Positions 10,590 through 22,619 of a stretch of 64,000 nucleotides of DNA are shown here, piece after piece. Within the stretch, counting starts at the first letter, position 1; each line of letters begins with the position of its first letter. The notes beneath the pieces were generated by a model, which saw only the letters and a list, made by a program, of their open reading frames with translations, searched no databases and had not been told where the DNA came from. This DNA comes from Angiostrongylus vasorum (Eukaryota > Nematoda > Chromadorea > Rhabditida > Metastrongylidae), in NCBI GenBank assembly GCA_018806985.1, contig JADANN010000446.1, forward strand, positions 310,001-374,000, written 5' to 3'. The translations under genes were made by a program, and so were the position numbers.

Positions 10590-13015
10590 TACATGGCACA
10601 TTGAATTTTACATATGATCACATAATTGATATGTTAAAATAAGTCGATTGACTCAGAAGTTCATCAAGATCCCCTCAATAAAAATATTTTTCCAGGAACT
10701 GGGACAAATCCTGTAGATTTTTCTATCTCGAAGAATGCATCAAATGGTCATACTGAGCTGGGCCATAACACCTTGTGGATTTTTGTTCAGAATTTCTGTT
10801 ATGTTCAACTCATTTTGTAGCTCGATAGAGTACAGTGTTGAACACTCTACACGATGTTATAGAGTAGCAGAGGTGAGCGGGTAAGAAATGAATGACGATT
10901 TAATGAAGATTGGGCCTAGAATCAAATTGAAACAGACAGTCCGAGTCATAATCATCACAGAGCAGCCGCTCCCTTTCTAACACGAACGTCGATTTCGGGC
11001 CATGCACGTCACATATGTGGCTTTGCTTTAAAGATTTTGATGATGGCACAACATCAACTCTGATGGTTTTTACTTCTTTGATCTCACCGAATGGCCAGGT
11101 TTGACGACGAAGCTAAGGGACGAGTTCTGGCTACAACCAGACTCGAGCACATTAGATCCGGCAAGCGCTTGGCGAGTTCAAAACCTCATCAGCGTGTATC
11201 TCAGCTGGAAGGGATACCGAAAACTGGGGTTTGTTCTGACACGCTATCACGGTCAACACGGTTTCTGCGTAATAATGAGGTAATCAGTACATGCTAATGT
11301 CGTTTTACCAGCACAAACAAGAAGAGCAGTCGTTACTGAAAACGGGAGCTTAGTTCACAGCGGAAACAAGAGGCGCTATGTTTTCTGGTTAGCCGAATCG
11401 TCACAATCTTCTTGCCGTAGCCAAACTAGATTGTAAGCTGTAACAAATGGCAGGTGGGTAAGATAGGTGAGTTGAGCTGGATATACATCGCCTACCCACT
11501 TTATTATCCGGATATAGCGCCTTGAGTTCAGAATCCTTAAGTGCCAACTGTGCTAGAAGAGACTCAACGACACAGTCGTACTTCGAATAGTATCCTACGT
11601 ATTTCAGAGACAGAGCATCCATGCTCTACCCGAAAAAATAGGAAACCATGGCCACTTTGCCGTTGACCAAAGCTGTATAGTGGACAAATAGTATCAGAAA
11701 TAAGAGTGAGTACGCCTAAAATTTGCCAAGACTTCTGGAAGGAGACAACTGTAAACAATCAAAGTTTAAAAATATCGCCAAGCTATCGTATGGCCATGAA
11801 TTTGACCAGAAGCTAGTGGAGAACTTTAGGCTCTTGAGGAAAACAGTCAGTCTAAATGTCTAATTGTACAGGTTTTTCTCAGAGATGTTAAAAATTAAAG
11901 CAACAAGCTGCTGCGCATTACAAAAATTTAGTGTGTCCGAAAGATTTTAGTATCATGCACGTGCCAAATTCGGCACAGAATCCGGCATGTGATAGACTAA
12001 CCCGAGAATAGGAAATTGGTGTCCGAGGATAAACATTTGAACTAAACCGGTTCGCGCTATTTTCTCCATTGGAATTAGACCGGTTGTAACCAAATAATGG
12101 ATAAGCACATTAGTACACTGAGTACTAGTTATTCGACTCGTTCATAATCGACGTCGAAGTGAAGATATACAACGACCTCAAACTGAATGCTGGCTTAGAG
12201 AGGTAGGCAGCAACTGATAGTTAGAACTTCAAGCGATGTTCTTCATGAACAAACTGACGAATAGTCATATTTCATTCATTCTTTCACATAAAAATTGGTT
12301 ATAAAAGGCCAAAGTTTGAGAAAAATTAGAGGACAAAATAAAAAAGAAAAATTACTGCTATGACCGAGATCAATAATACCATTTATAGAACATTTCTTTA
12401 CCTCCCAGTTTTATCATTCATAAGGAGACTGGAACATAAAACATCGTAGCATTGTTCTTGTCTTCTTCTTCTTTATCCTTCAACTCTCCAACATTTCCAA
12501 TTCATCTACTTTTCCGTTGCCATTAAACTAATCTCTCTCTCACTCTTGACGACACCATTACAACATACAGTCCACTTGTTTTTTCTAGATCTTCGTTTTA
12601 TTTTCATCATTCCATGCAATGATCGGCATGAAGGTCTCCATTGGTTTTCCTTAGTCTTTGGGTTTTTTAGAACATTTTGAAGAAATTCGAAAAGGCTACA
12701 ACACCATTTTATGACCACATTGATGACAGCACATAATCTGACGCAGGCAACGTTACGAGATACAGACAAAGGGCTAAAATAACTCTCTGAAAGGCTGACG
12801 CTGAAGGAGAAAGGCAGATAAATAGACAAACGAGGAGATATTTTATGCACTCGGACATATGGCATTAAGTGCTGGCAATAATATGGGTTAGGTTCCTCGG
12901 GTATCTTTTTTTACGAGGTGTTCCTTTAAGCATGCTGTCAAGACCGACTTCTATTAACTTCGGCATTTATGAACAACTCACTGTTCCCCCTGATTAAAAC
13001 ACACAAAGTTGTTAA
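10590..13015. other. 2.4 kb without a supported gene
   Basis: Two blocks are more exon-like than their surroundings: 11091-11297 (plus, higher GC, two overlapping frames) and 11401-11622 (minus, 73 codons beginning MDALSLKYVGYYSKY). Neither has a family I recognise or a convincing splice partner. The 119-codon minus frame at 12506-12865 is serine-rich with no visible domain. Confidence 0.35.
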
Positions 13016-13019
13016 TATA

Positions 13020-13345
13020 GATTATTTGTGCATAACAGCTAACGTTTCGGCGATGTTCGCATGCTTCGGAGCCTGATGAGGTCAAGTTAACTGTAATATA
13101 ATCAGCGAAACCCCCTCAACAACCGGGACAGAAAGGACGCATTGGAATAGAATGGCTTCTTTGCAGATATTGACATTAAAATGTCAGTCTTAAATACTGT
13201 TTGAGATTAGGTGTGTTATCGAAGCATTCCTCCTTGCGGTTCATTTTTTGGATCCGTGAAATTTATCCAGAATGCTTCGAGGGTATTAAGCGCTGAAGTT
13301 TTAGACCTTGTGCGAGTATGGTGACTTTCACTTAAAAACCTTCCT
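13020..13345 (-). pseudogene. PLE 3' end fragment (C-terminal coding remnant plus hammerhead-like motif)
   Basis: About 13200-13345 matches, in the same orientation, the C-terminal coding and 3' flank of the copy at 35620-35760 (GTTCATTTTTTGGAT, GAAATTTATCCAGAATGC, TTTAAGAG-like segment). The minus strand then runs into GGCTCCGAAGCATGCG and CATCGCCGAAACGTTAGC at 13037-13073, a drifted hammerhead with GCG/CGC stem II, GAAAC and GTT cleavage triplet. Confidence 0.65.
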
Positions 13346-13656
13346 GGGTAGCGTTAAGTAACACGTGGGACTCTAAAGGCATTGTGGAAAAATTCTGAAT
13401 CCAAAAAATAAACAGCAGGCAGAGATCCATATTAATACGCATAGTCTAACACAGTATTTAAGAGTGATATTTCATGTGAACTCTGTTCGGTTTATCTCCA
13501 TGTGAACTAGTCAGTGGAAGGAAGACTCGTAGAAAACGAGAGTGTGCGAAGAAGCTATATTGTTTTGAATTCGATTAAAAAGCTTCGTTTGCGGTCTTTC
13601 CTGTTTTGGTTGTGAGGTGTTTGGCTGGGTAGATTGCAGTCAACTTGACCTTTCCA

Positions 13657-13692
13657 GGCTCTGGGAAAGCCAAAATCCGCGGAAACGTCAGC
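13657..13692 (+). ncRNA. hammerhead-like motif (isolated PLE terminus)
   Basis: GGCT stem I, CTGGGAA in the core-box position, a weak stem II, GGAAACGTC, then AGC closing stem I. Upstream AGATTGCAGTCAACTTGACC is shared with the motif at 56086-56120 (AGATTGCACGTCAAATTGACC), so both derive from one PLE subfamily terminus. Confidence 0.45.
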
Positions 13693-13749
13693 TGTTCTAA
13701 AGAAATAATATATAGTAATAACCTCGTGTGTGTTAATCAAGAAAATAGA

Positions 13750-14345
13750 GTGTTATTTTTAGTGTCGACGCGTTCACAGAAACTACTAACAGTTCTTTGA
13801 AAAATCTAATAAAATGAACATTGTACCATTGCTTAAGCCGCGAGGCAATTCGACAAAGAAAAAAGAAATCTGTGGGCTTTAAACTGAATGTGATCGAAAC
13901 AATGAACGTCTTCTTGGTCGTTGAAAATTTTCCCTATGATTCGTTTAATCAAATCCTTTAGCTGAATGAAGTTCAGGTGTCTTACCCTTTGCTAATTTTT
14001 CATCAAAGAAAATTTGGCACAGAAAACAAAGAGCACGAATGACCATACCAGCCACTGATTGCCCTGGAAAATATCTGCAGCGCGCCAGATGAGCATTCTA
14101 TCGTTGTGTTTGAAAAATACGCAATATTTTTTTTGTACGAAAATGTCGTTTCTGTTTAATTGGTATTGGAGAGGAGTCGTTACCACCATTACCACCGACT
14201 CCGCTGCTAATCAACACTCTGAACATCGTCATTCCCACTATCGCCAGCACCAGAAGCAGCATTTTGCAGATGAAAACCGAAAGAAAAAAGAAATGAAAAT
14301 GAAAGCGTAGTAAATATGAGAGCAACGTGAAATTAATATATTATG
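13750..14345. other. No gene recognised
   Basis: Overlapping plus- and minus-strand frames of 67-83 codons between 13992 and 14325 have no recognisable motif. Confidence 0.4.
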
Positions 14346-14351
14346 TACAAC

Positions 14352-14622
14352 GTTTTAGGCGGGCTGCTCGACTGGACCAGCAGTTAGGGTGCCCTGAAAT
14401 ACACATCGTTTTCTATCCCACGCCCCAGGCTCACCAAGCCTTCCATCCACCGTTGCATCTGCAAATTAGTGCCAGACTTGTCCGGGAGGATAACAGCGCT
14501 GAGATAATATGGTGGTAGGTCACAGTACTCATTGTGTAGAACAGATTTGTATTCGGTCATATGTAACGATGCTTGATGAAGTCGAATGCATGGCGCATCT
14601 CTCCAAGATTGATCAATGACAA
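14352..14622 (+). mobile_element. SINE-A, diverged copy
   Basis: Drifted head, then CACGCCCCAGGCTCACCAAG, CTTCCATCC, CCAGACTTGTCCGGGAGGAT and the 3' end GTCGAATGCATGGCGCATC with GATTGATCA. Confidence 0.75.
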
Positions 14623-14759
14623 ACAAATTATTCCTTCATTATTAGAACATTTTAAAAAGAATCAGTTAATTAGCCTGTCTTCGGCCTAATTTTTGCTGCT
14701 TTGGTTTTTTTCTGATGACGGAATGGCAAGCAGTAGCAGAGATTTCGGTTAATAACGGT

Positions 14760-14935
14760 TAGTATCACGCGTTCAGCGATTCGACAATGCAGTGGGCCAG
14801 CCAAGCTTCCCCTATTCTAATTGGTAACAGACAAATTTGGAAAAGATTTCCTGCAATGTATGCTAATTCCAATGACTGCCTATGGTAAGGAATGTGAACA
14901 ATCTAATGTCATTCTAGATTTCAGAGAAAATTGAC
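14760..14935 (+). mobile_element. possible SINE-A fragment, very diverged
   Basis: GGGCCAGCCAAGCTTCCCC, ATTGGTAACAGACAAATTTGG and CCAATGACTGC follow the order of the SINE-A central domain. No head or 3' end. Confidence 0.35.
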
Positions 14936-15255
14936 TCTATCACAATTCAGTGGCATTGATGAGGAAGACCGGAAAATCGTCGTGCAACAGCTTATACGAT
15001 GCAAATCCGAGGAACGTCGCAGATGACAGATGTGGGAGAACGAGCCGAATGAAAAACGTGCTGAAATCCGAACAGTGCGCGAAGTCGGACGAAATGAATA
15101 AATAAGGTAAGGAAATAAAATCTTTCGCAATCTCTTTGTAATCGCAATTTTCAACTATTAATATTTTGTAAATCAATGTAGGAAGATGAGTCTCATTTTA
15201 ATGAAGTTCACTTTTATTCGTGAAGGTTTTACTCAGCTAGTTTTCTCGTGATCAG

Positions 15256-15452
15256 CTGACAGACATACGAGACGAAGAACCTGTACGGTGTGGTGGTGAA
15301 CACATTAGCTCCTGGAAAGGCTAATACCGTTCGATCCCCACCGGAGATACCTGCGCTCCGGAGTTTTGCAAATATCTCAGCACCACTGTGGTTGTATTTC
15401 GCCTAATACCCTGCCATAAAAAATTGTAGTAGGCAGCAAATAAAAAATTAAA
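15256..15452 (+). mobile_element. SINE-B copy
   Basis: GAGACGAAGAACCTGTACGG, box A-like GTGTGGTGGTGAACAC, box B-like GTTCGATCCCC, GGAGTTTTGCAAATATCTCA and a 3' end with GTAGTAGGCAGCAAATAAA. Confidence 0.8.
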
Positions 15453-15464
15453 CAGTATATCTGC

Positions 15465-16520
15465 AATATTATATCCGGCAGAAAAAGTGAAGAATAAAAT
15501 ATGAGTTTAGGAAGTCAATTAGGTAGTTAGAATAAATGATGAGCTTTCGAAAATGTGAAGCTTCGTGATGGCAATTTGAGGAGACGTTAATTGAACCTGA
15601 AAGAATCCAAAAAAGAATATGAAAAATATGTTCTGAACTTTCGGACGTATAGGCCATTAAGGAGAACAGCATTTTTGAAATATCTCAATCGACTTTAGTA
15701 ACAAAAGAGTACATAAATATGAAGCGGATGAAAGACACTGGAAAGGAAGAAAAAAAAAGAAAAGATAAAATAAAATGGAAAAAGAAAAAACTTCACAGCT
15801 TTGAAAGGAATTGGCCAACAGGCTCCAATATCGTTTTGTAGTTTTGAAAATGTTCAACACAATGGAAAGCTGAAAACTGGTACTTCGGAAACGACAGTTA
15901 AATGTCCTTTTATATTTTTTTAGTTGAGAAAAGCTCTTCGCAGTTATCACTGTTTGAAAGCTTCGCACTTCTCATCACCTAACTTTTTGTGGGAAGGTTT
16001 TTCTCCTCCCGAATTTCTATGCAAAATCGAAAAATTTTTCATTTTTTCGTCGTATTCGACTTTCTCATTTTTTTCTTCCACTAAAAATATGGTAGACCAC
16101 AATAAGGGGAAATTTTAAAGAAACAATGTCTGATTCAATGTTTGGAATAGTAGCGGCCTCTTCTACACAACGTGAAGAGAAGACGCTATGCCATGGAGAA
16201 CTGAACTGGAGTGAAATTTGAATGCTAAAATGATCTGGTGGTAGGGGGCTGGCGAGAGAAGCGAATTATGCAAATTGCTTTGACAGAAAACAAATGAGAG
16301 CTGAAGAGATTGTTAAGAAGGAACAGAACTGAATTCGACGAAATACGTAATAAGTAAGATAGTGTTATAATAAAATATCAATGTGTAGATCAGCGATTAC
16401 GGTACACCTACTCCAACTTGAACAGTTAAGTGGCTTATTGAGCAGCCATGGATTATTTGACTGGTAGTTTGGAGAATATTTCAACCCTCTGGATTTTCGT
16501 CAACCGTATTAGAAGCCTTC
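15465..16520. other. No gene recognised
   Basis: AT-rich with polyA/polyT runs. The minus-strand 103-codon frame 15657-15968 is a hydrophobic, phenylalanine-rich reading of those runs and is not called. Confidence 0.45.
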
Positions 16521-16527
16521 CTAAGTC

Positions 16528-16815
16528 GTCGCGCGCTTGTGACGTAGTGGTCGGAGGCGCCTTCGCAACACACACATGGGATCGATCCCCGCGCCTCTGG
16601 CCCACCAAACCTTCCATCCCTCCGGGATAGCTAAATTGGTATCAGACTTGTCTAAGAGGATAGCAGCATTGCCTCGATTCATCGTAGGCCACTGCGAGTC
16701 ATTGTAAAGGCCAGATATGCATTCAAACACCTCCAAACGATGCTTGGTGAAGTCGAATGCATGGCGCATCCCTCAGGGATTGATCAACGCCGAGAGCTTT
16801 GTCCTTATCCGTTAT
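16528..16815 (+). mobile_element. SINE-A, near full-length copy
   Basis: TGTGACGTAGTGGTCGGAGG head, GGATCGATCCCCGCGCC box B, full central and 3' domains ending GGGATTGATCAACGCCGAG and TTTGTCCTTATCC. All domains are intact. Confidence 0.88.
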
Positions 16816-17129
16816 CCCAGATCATCACAAGTTACCAGTTAGTGATTGTGCTATTTTCAGGGCGATTACTAACTGTGTTTTACTATTTACTGGATTTAAA
16901 GAAAGAAATATCGAACTCATTCTTAGTCAAGATTTCCGCGCTGGGATACAGATGATGAACCAATTGTACTTCGCAGATTGGCTGCCTAGGAGTGTTCTGC
17001 ACCAACGATGAGGCGGCAAACCACAGTGGATTTATTGTGCAGCATTATATTGAGTTCTCTAAGCAAAACATGATTAGGTGGCAAAACGGTGAATGATCTT
17101 ACTTAACTGCAGAAACTACTGGGCCAACC

Positions 17130-17300
17130 AACCTCCGCCACTTCACGGTCAGAAAGCTGGTATCAGACTTATCTCGAATCAGCTGGATCCCCTCTGAAGA
17201 TTCCAAATAAAACCACTGGACCGGAAGTTGTAAAAAGAATAGATGAAAATCCTCAATCAGCAGCCGAATCCATAAAGGAATCAAATGACGTATGCGAAGT
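17130..17300 (+). mobile_element. SINE-C fragment
   Basis: Central-domain remnant (CCAACCTCCGCCACTTC, GGTATCAGACTTATCTCG), then AGATGAAAATCCTCAATCAG and CAGCCGAATCC, as in SINE-C copies. Truncated at both ends. Confidence 0.55.
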
Positions 17301-17579
17301 GAGATTACTGTAGTTGGACGAGAAACGGGCGTTAGACAGGGGAATGCAATAGAAACAGAGAAGGAAAAAAATGTGGTAGAAAAGTTTGCAACACAAGAAT
17401 AAGCTCTTTCAAAATAATCAAACCGATGGGTAAAACACACACCGAAGGATTTGTAGAAGAAACAGCTTTCGAAAACTTGGTAGCAAAAACTTCTTAGGGA
17501 GATATAAATTATGCCAAATTTCTAGTTAAAAAAATATTTACCGATTTTCTAAGTTAGAGCAAAACTCCCAGTCCATGTC

Positions 17580-17985
17580 CTATGTGATCACGAAATCTAG
17601 ATTTTCTTTGCTTTATACAAGCTGTCTTCGCATCTACTTTGCGAGTACCAGCAATTCCTTTATTCGATTCGCTTCCTCTCACTCATCATCCACTTAGGGA
17701 CCTCGATTTTTTCTCCTGTTTGAAAAGTGTCGTCGTCTTTATCAATGTTTGTGAATGCTGGTCGAGTCAACTCTTCTCGAATCCTGTGACTGCTGGGATA
17801 TAGCATTCCCTCACTTGTGACGTTGATAATGGATTGTTACCAGTCAGCAATGTCCCGACTACAGAGGAGGAGGCTTGGTGAGACCAATGCGAGGTGTAAA
17901 CAACACCGTCCCAGTGATGAGCGACATCACTACCCACTTTCACTGAAATATAGATTTTAGTATAATTATTTTTGTCCACATGTCT
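17580..17985 (-). mobile_element. SINE-C copy, diverged
   Basis: Plus-strand text TTCGATTCGCTTCCTC, GAATGCTGGTCGAGTCAA and ATGAGCGACATCACTACC matches the minus-oriented copies at 34321-34695 and 63440-63770. The 75-codon frame 17767-17994 is an accident of the repeat. Confidence 0.6.
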
Positions 17986-18062
17986 CTTCCACATGCTCTT
18001 TTTAGCAACTGTATTTCCCTTTACCCATTAACCAAGTTGAGCTGGCAGCAATAAAACCACCA

Positions 18063-18341
18063 TTAGCCTTCATCGCAAACCAGTGCTGTTATAATACGCT
18101 TCGTTCGGTCAAGGGACGCGAACCACACCACACTTTTTACGGAGACCATTGAGTCTCTTTTGCGAGAAGCTGGCTGCAGGAGCTCATTGGCACGTTCAAT
18201 GACATGATAGTACTCTTTCCTGGGTTGCCGAATGAAAAAAGTTGAGCTCTTCACCGCTCGAGTAAACCAAAAGACACAAACATTCTCAAGGGACACAAGT
18301 ATCCACGTATTTTTCAGAAGAAATTTATCATTTCCAGCCAT
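18063..18341 (-). other. unassigned 92-codon open frame
   Basis: Open from 18341 to 18063 with balanced composition (…YYHVIERANELLQPASRK…) and no repeat similarity seen. It lies just upstream of a PLE fragment of opposite orientation. No signal peptide, splice partner or known family recognised. It could be an exon or an unrecognised element part. Confidence 0.2.
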
Positions 18342-18479
18342 AGGGATCTTGATATATGTGGAAAACTAGGAATCTCTGGTGGGCATCGAACTCGAGTTTA
18401 CGCTTTCAAGCGTTCATGTGTTATCCATCGTTGTTTTAACTAAAAAGAATGGGGTAACAAAACCATAGCTAGGAAAAAT

Positions 18480-19570
18480 GTTTCCTCGTTCAATTCCTTT
18501 CTTCTCACCCTTCACACACAAAGAGGGGACTTGTGAGAAACATGTTTCGAACAGCCACCTCTGTGTGCACAAGTAGGGAACTAAAGGAAGAATCGCGCGA
18601 CTTGGCTTGGCAAATAGCCATCTCCAATGGCTAAGAAACAGTAACCCCACGAGATAAGTTTCGAAGGAGAACGACGCCCCTAAACGAAGGGTTTGGCCGG
18701 AACAAAATCCTGTCTATCTCGCCCTTCATTAGCGATGAAATAAGTGTAGCGATAAAGCGATGCTTAATATGGGCAGATCTAGAGGAATCGGTAGCGATAA
18801 TTGCAATTCCACCGAGAACACTTCGTGGTCAGTTAGTTCGTAGCCGGCTACATGACCGTCTATGTTAAACACCAAATTGCGTAATTTGCCCTTACGGTAG
18901 AGATGGTGACGGCATGAGTTCAGGTACGATACACCTGATTTCTTGTAGTACTTGCGGAGACGAATATATTGGCGAAACGGGCAGACCTTTGTGTATCCGT
19001 ATAAAAAGAACACCTAGATGGCATACGAAAACTGAGACAAAGTACCCCACCAGGTATGCATAGGACAAAAAGGCATAGCGGAGACGATTTTGACGTAAAA
19101 GTCTCTATCCTCGCACGGAAGACTAAAACACCAACGCGCAAATTTCTCGAGGCTTTTTGGATAAATTCCAAAAAATCCGGAAATGAATAGCAGGGAAGAA
19201 TGCCTTGAGATAACACGTGATTTAGCCCCGTATCTCAGAATTGGTTTTTAAAGTGGGATGGTGCAGTAGTCAAGCATATGCAATTCTAAGCGGCTGTTCT
19301 TCTTCGGTGGAAGGCAGGTAAAAAAACGTTGGGTTTTTCGAGAAGTCGGTGATAGTGTGATTTCTGTTCAGATCTTCATCTTTCTGTTTGCGTTGTTGAG
19401 GCGTTTGACCTAGTAAATTACATATTAGTGTACCCTTTGAGCTCTGAAGAAGGCGATACTGCCGAAACGTCCGCTATGGTTGTGTTGTATGTGTTATATT
19501 TGTAAGGAGTAAAGGTGTGCTGAATAACAACCTCGCGATTGCCGTGAAAAAGAAAACAACAGATTTATAA
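18480..19570 (+). pseudogene. Penelope-like element, 5'-truncated copy (linker, GIY-YIG, 3' end)
   Basis: Starts in the region after the RT core (TCCTTTCTTCTCACCCTTCACACAC...), then the ISNG-like stretch, then GTCAGTTAGTTCGTAGCCGG for the conserved LRGQLVRSRL. The cysteine segment and GIY-YIG start read GMSSGTIHLISC and DEYIGETGRPLC in one frame (about 18910-19000). The C-terminal stretch about 19085-19230 is frameshifted. A hammerhead-like motif follows at 19441-19475, then the terminal repeat GTTGTGTTGTATG...AACAACCTCGCGATTG, which is also the arm of the inverted repeat at 60456-60655. Confidence 0.85.
19441..19475 (+). ncRNA. hammerhead ribozyme-like core at PLE 3' end
   Basis: Perfect CTGAAGA (19444-19450), one extra A, stem II GGC/GCC (19452-19454, 19461-19463) with a 6-nt loop, GAAA (19464-19467) and CGTC (19468-19471). 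ACGT is self-complementary, the arrangement of minimal type I hammerheads that pair stem III between two molecules. Stem I is weak, with a mismatch next to the core. Predicted cleavage after 19471. Confidence 0.6.
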
Positions 19571-19944
19571 TAGCTAAGAAATTGAAAAGCAAACGCCTTG
19601 GCTGGTTCGATGGAGAGCAGGTGAGCTGAGACCACTGTAAAGAAAATCGTGGGATTGAAGTCCTCCTGAGGTTCCAGTTCTGCTCATGTCCTGGTTGCAT
19701 TTCACATCATATTCCGTCATGAATTAAAATGACATCAAATAAAAGTTATATCATTGCATTTTTATCATTGTTACTTTTTCTAGCGATAAAATGGCTAAAA
19801 AGCAGCACACAGGCTTTTGAAATGACCTTCAGGTGGATTCCGGACTACATTAGTCCTCGTCAGCTTGCTAGATCCTGTTGAGAAAATGAACTTCCAGATA
19901 CCGGCAACCGCGAAGATTACTTCAAGAAGCAAGCGTACATTTAG

Positions 19945-20035
19945 TTATCCTCCAGAATGTTTAAATAAAGTCGAATACACAGTTTGTCTTTTGTAAATGA
20001 TAAACGCTGAGAGCTTTATTTTTTATTTTTTACGG
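19945..20035 (+). mobile_element. SINE-A 3' end fragment
   Basis: TCCAGAATGTTTAAATAAAG, GTCGAATACACAG, AACGCTGAGAGCTTTAT and a T-rich tail. Only the last 80-90 bp of the family remain, an orientation-conserved 5' truncation. Confidence 0.6.
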
Positions 20036-20039
20036 AGGA

Positions 20040-20555
20040 GAACTTCACAAGATTGACTAACAATTTAAGTTCTTATTTCCTTTTATCACAGTAGTTCTGC
20101 ATGGAATATTTTTTTTGGTATAGAAATACCGAAGTGAGCTCAACATATGCTGCTAAACACTGCCAAATGCCAACAACAACTTGTTTGCATGATGGACCAT
20201 AGTGATACATAGCAAAGTGTGGCATACCCATACAACGGCAGAGCAAAGTCCCTTCTACAATCCTGTTGTGTTTATGGCACCTCAAGACCTCCAGTTATTG
20301 CAAAAATATTTTTTATTGTCAAAAAAACCAGGAATTCCGCATTCGATAAAAAATTGGTCGAATTCCACTGGACCAGCTACAAAAAAAATGGGGTGTTGTC
20401 GAGTTATAGACAAGAGTCAGAACATCTACCTCACTGTACTGTATGTTACAGTAATCGGTTTTTCGAAAACAATATGAGTTTGTACAGCACACCGATACGA
20501 CCACACGACTGCGAATACTGTAACGAGCTGGAAGGCCATTTTTTAACTATTGTAC
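20040..20555. other. No supported gene
   Basis: A 171-codon plus frame (20219-20734) crosses this stretch but runs into Rep-D, where the DNA matches a non-coding repeat in another frame. No domain seen, so it is treated as chance. Confidence 0.4.
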
Positions 20556-20559
20556 TACT

Positions 20560-20938
20560 AAACCTCCCAATGGTTTGCCTCCTCATCGTGGGAGCTGTTC
20601 CTGGGTGTCGTGCTGCGATTTACATTGAGGGGATTCATCTCCCTAGCTCTCAAGCTGAGAAGGAGTTCGGCGTTTCCAATAGGAAGCCTGGCCTGAGTAA
20701 AGCAAGATCCACCACCGTCCTGATATCAAACTAGTCGTATGGTGGCAAATTTCTCTCTGGTCCACAAGGGCTCCAGCTGCATGTGGCGGAGACGACCTAG
20801 GGCATACTCGGGCAGGATGATCTCGGGATTCCAGGAAACATAGTGGCTAAAATAGCAGATATCCGAAAAATGGAGATTATACTGGTGTCCGCACAACCAG
20901 CGAGGACGAGCTATCCAAGTGTCCAAGTAAGTAAATAC
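20560..20938 (+). repeat. Rep-D copy 2
   Basis: Second copy of the 0.4 kb repeat at 5240-5636, same strand, ending GTCCAAGTAAGTAAAT. Differences are spread along the length, mostly substitutions and small indels, so both are old independent insertions. Confidence 0.65.
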
Positions 20939-20944
20939 AATCAA

Positions 20945-21425
20945 CTATTTTCTTTTTTCTTAGAAGCTTTTGTGGTCTGTGACTGGTAAGTGGAAGAGCC
21001 TACTTGTACATAAGGAAAATAGTAGAACTTAAAGAAACATACAAATAGCAGAGATTGACAGATAAAATCTTAGGTGTGCATCGTAAATTAAAGTTGTATT
21101 CTCTCTTGTTTTTCACTCTTTTCCAAAAAATGCAACCACGCATGTTTTTTTACGGTATAAACAGTTGAGTACTGACCCAAAAATCCGAGCCATGTCGCTC
21201 GCTATTACTCGGATATCCTCATGAAGAGCCATTGGGATTGCTTTTGAAGGAAAATATTTTTTTTACTTAAGGTAGAAATACTAGAATGATAAAAAAACAA
21301 AAGTGTTGATAAACCACTATAGCATCCTGCAGCCACTGCTGTCCTTGGAGTTACCTTCAGCTAAATAATTGTTAAGCAGCCACGGGCTGTTGAGTTAACG
21401 CCAATATTAACGATAGAGACTAATT
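20945..21425. other. No gene recognised
   Basis: AT-rich, no repeat family or exon recognised. Confidence 0.5.
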
Positions 21426-21429
21426 GCTG

Positions 21430-21680
21430 AAGTGTTCGGCGTTGATGAGTCCCTCAAAGATACGTCATGCATTCGACTCCATTTGTACCATCAAAGAAAT
21501 GAAGTGTCTAGTTGGCCTATATGAAGAATTCCAGTTGCCCATCAATGCATAGAGCCAGCATTTTCTCCTCCTAAGTCTGTCCATTATCATTTTTCGCTTT
21601 CGGAAGGGTGAAGGCTGTTTCGCTTAGGAACTGTGATTGAAATAACAGCTATATGAGTGTGGCAGTGAAACATTAGCCGC
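21430..21680 (-). mobile_element. SINE-A, old copy
   Basis: TTCGGCGTTGATGAGTCCCTC, CATGCATTCGACTCCATT and a drifted central domain in minus orientation. The head is scarcely recognisable. Confidence 0.6.
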
Positions 21681-21811
21681 TGCTCCATATGCATAATGCT
21701 AACATGCTAACGACACATTTGTTCAAAAAACTTGCTGAACATTATGCGGAGAGGAAAAAAGCCAAGAGAACAAAAATCGTTTTCAGCAGACGAGTTCGTT
21801 ACAAATCAAAC

Positions 21812-22068
21812 GAGAAACAAAGATGCCACCGCAGTGATGCTGAAATATTTGCAAGATTCAGACCCCAGGCCAGATTCATACTCACAGTAACCGTTTCTGG
21901 GGGGATCAAGTGTTAACCATTACACTGAGGCCTTCGCTTCCCTTCTTCCCAACCAGATTTTTACCATAACGCTGCCATCAGCAAGCAACCGTCAACGAGG
22001 ATGATCTGTGGAGCACCGATCAGTATGGAACCCAATTAAGTTGAGGCTATAGTCGAAGTCACAATATG
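21812..22068 (-). mobile_element. SINE-B copy, diverged
   Basis: Plus-strand text GATGCTGAAATATTTGCAAG, the box B-containing stretch, GCCATCAGCAAGCAACCGTC, GATCTG and AACCCAATTAAGTTGAGGC is the reverse complement of the family in full order (3' module, tRNA-like head, 5' module). Confidence 0.6.
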
Positions 22069-22334
22069 CAAAAAATAAAAGTTATGAGTGACAAAGGTGC
22101 CATTTAAGTGCCATTTTAGTGGAATTTAACCTAAAAGAAATAGAAAAATAGAAGAAAGGAAGCAGTCGCTGGTTGCTACGAGCGGCGTGACGACTTATCG
22201 ACTTCTTCATGCAGCAACTGTTGTTAAAAAATTGCTTGAAAACCAGTATTTATGTGAAATGGCCCGAAATGGCTTCCGTAGAGAATTTCGCTTTTCGGGA
22301 TTTCTTTCTCGGATCCAATACCTCTGGCGTCATC

Positions 22335-22618
22335 ATACGAAACAACCACCATGACGCTGAGGTATTTGCAAAACTCAAAAACAAACAAACATTTGTCACA
22401 ATTTTTTTCACTAATCATCCAAAACGTTAAACGATTAGAACAACTTTTTTACGAAATCACAATATTTACTTTTTTATTTATTGTCTACTACAATTTTCAC
22501 GGCAGAGTATTAAGCGAAGTCAACCACAGCGATGCTGACATATTCGCAAATCTGTGACCCAGAGCCAAATCGAACCACGATTCCCTTTCCGGAGGCTCGC
22601 GCACTACACACTGCGCCA
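22335..22618 (-). mobile_element. SINE-B fragments (two)
   Basis: A short piece at 22345-22380 (GACGCTGAGGTATTTGCAAA) and a longer one at 22490-22618 (GCGATGCTGACATATTCGC, CAAATCGAACCACGATTCCC, CGCACTACACACTGCG), both minus. They may be one interrupted element or two insertions. Confidence 0.5.
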
Positions 22619-22619
22619 T

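Noticed and set aside
12506..12865. 119-codon minus frame
   Set aside because: Serine- and leucine-rich reading with no motif, repeat match or splice signals.
20219..20734. 171-codon open frame on plus, the longest in the first 30 kb
   Set aside because: It runs into Rep-D, whose other copy is not open in that frame. No domain, signal peptide or splice context.
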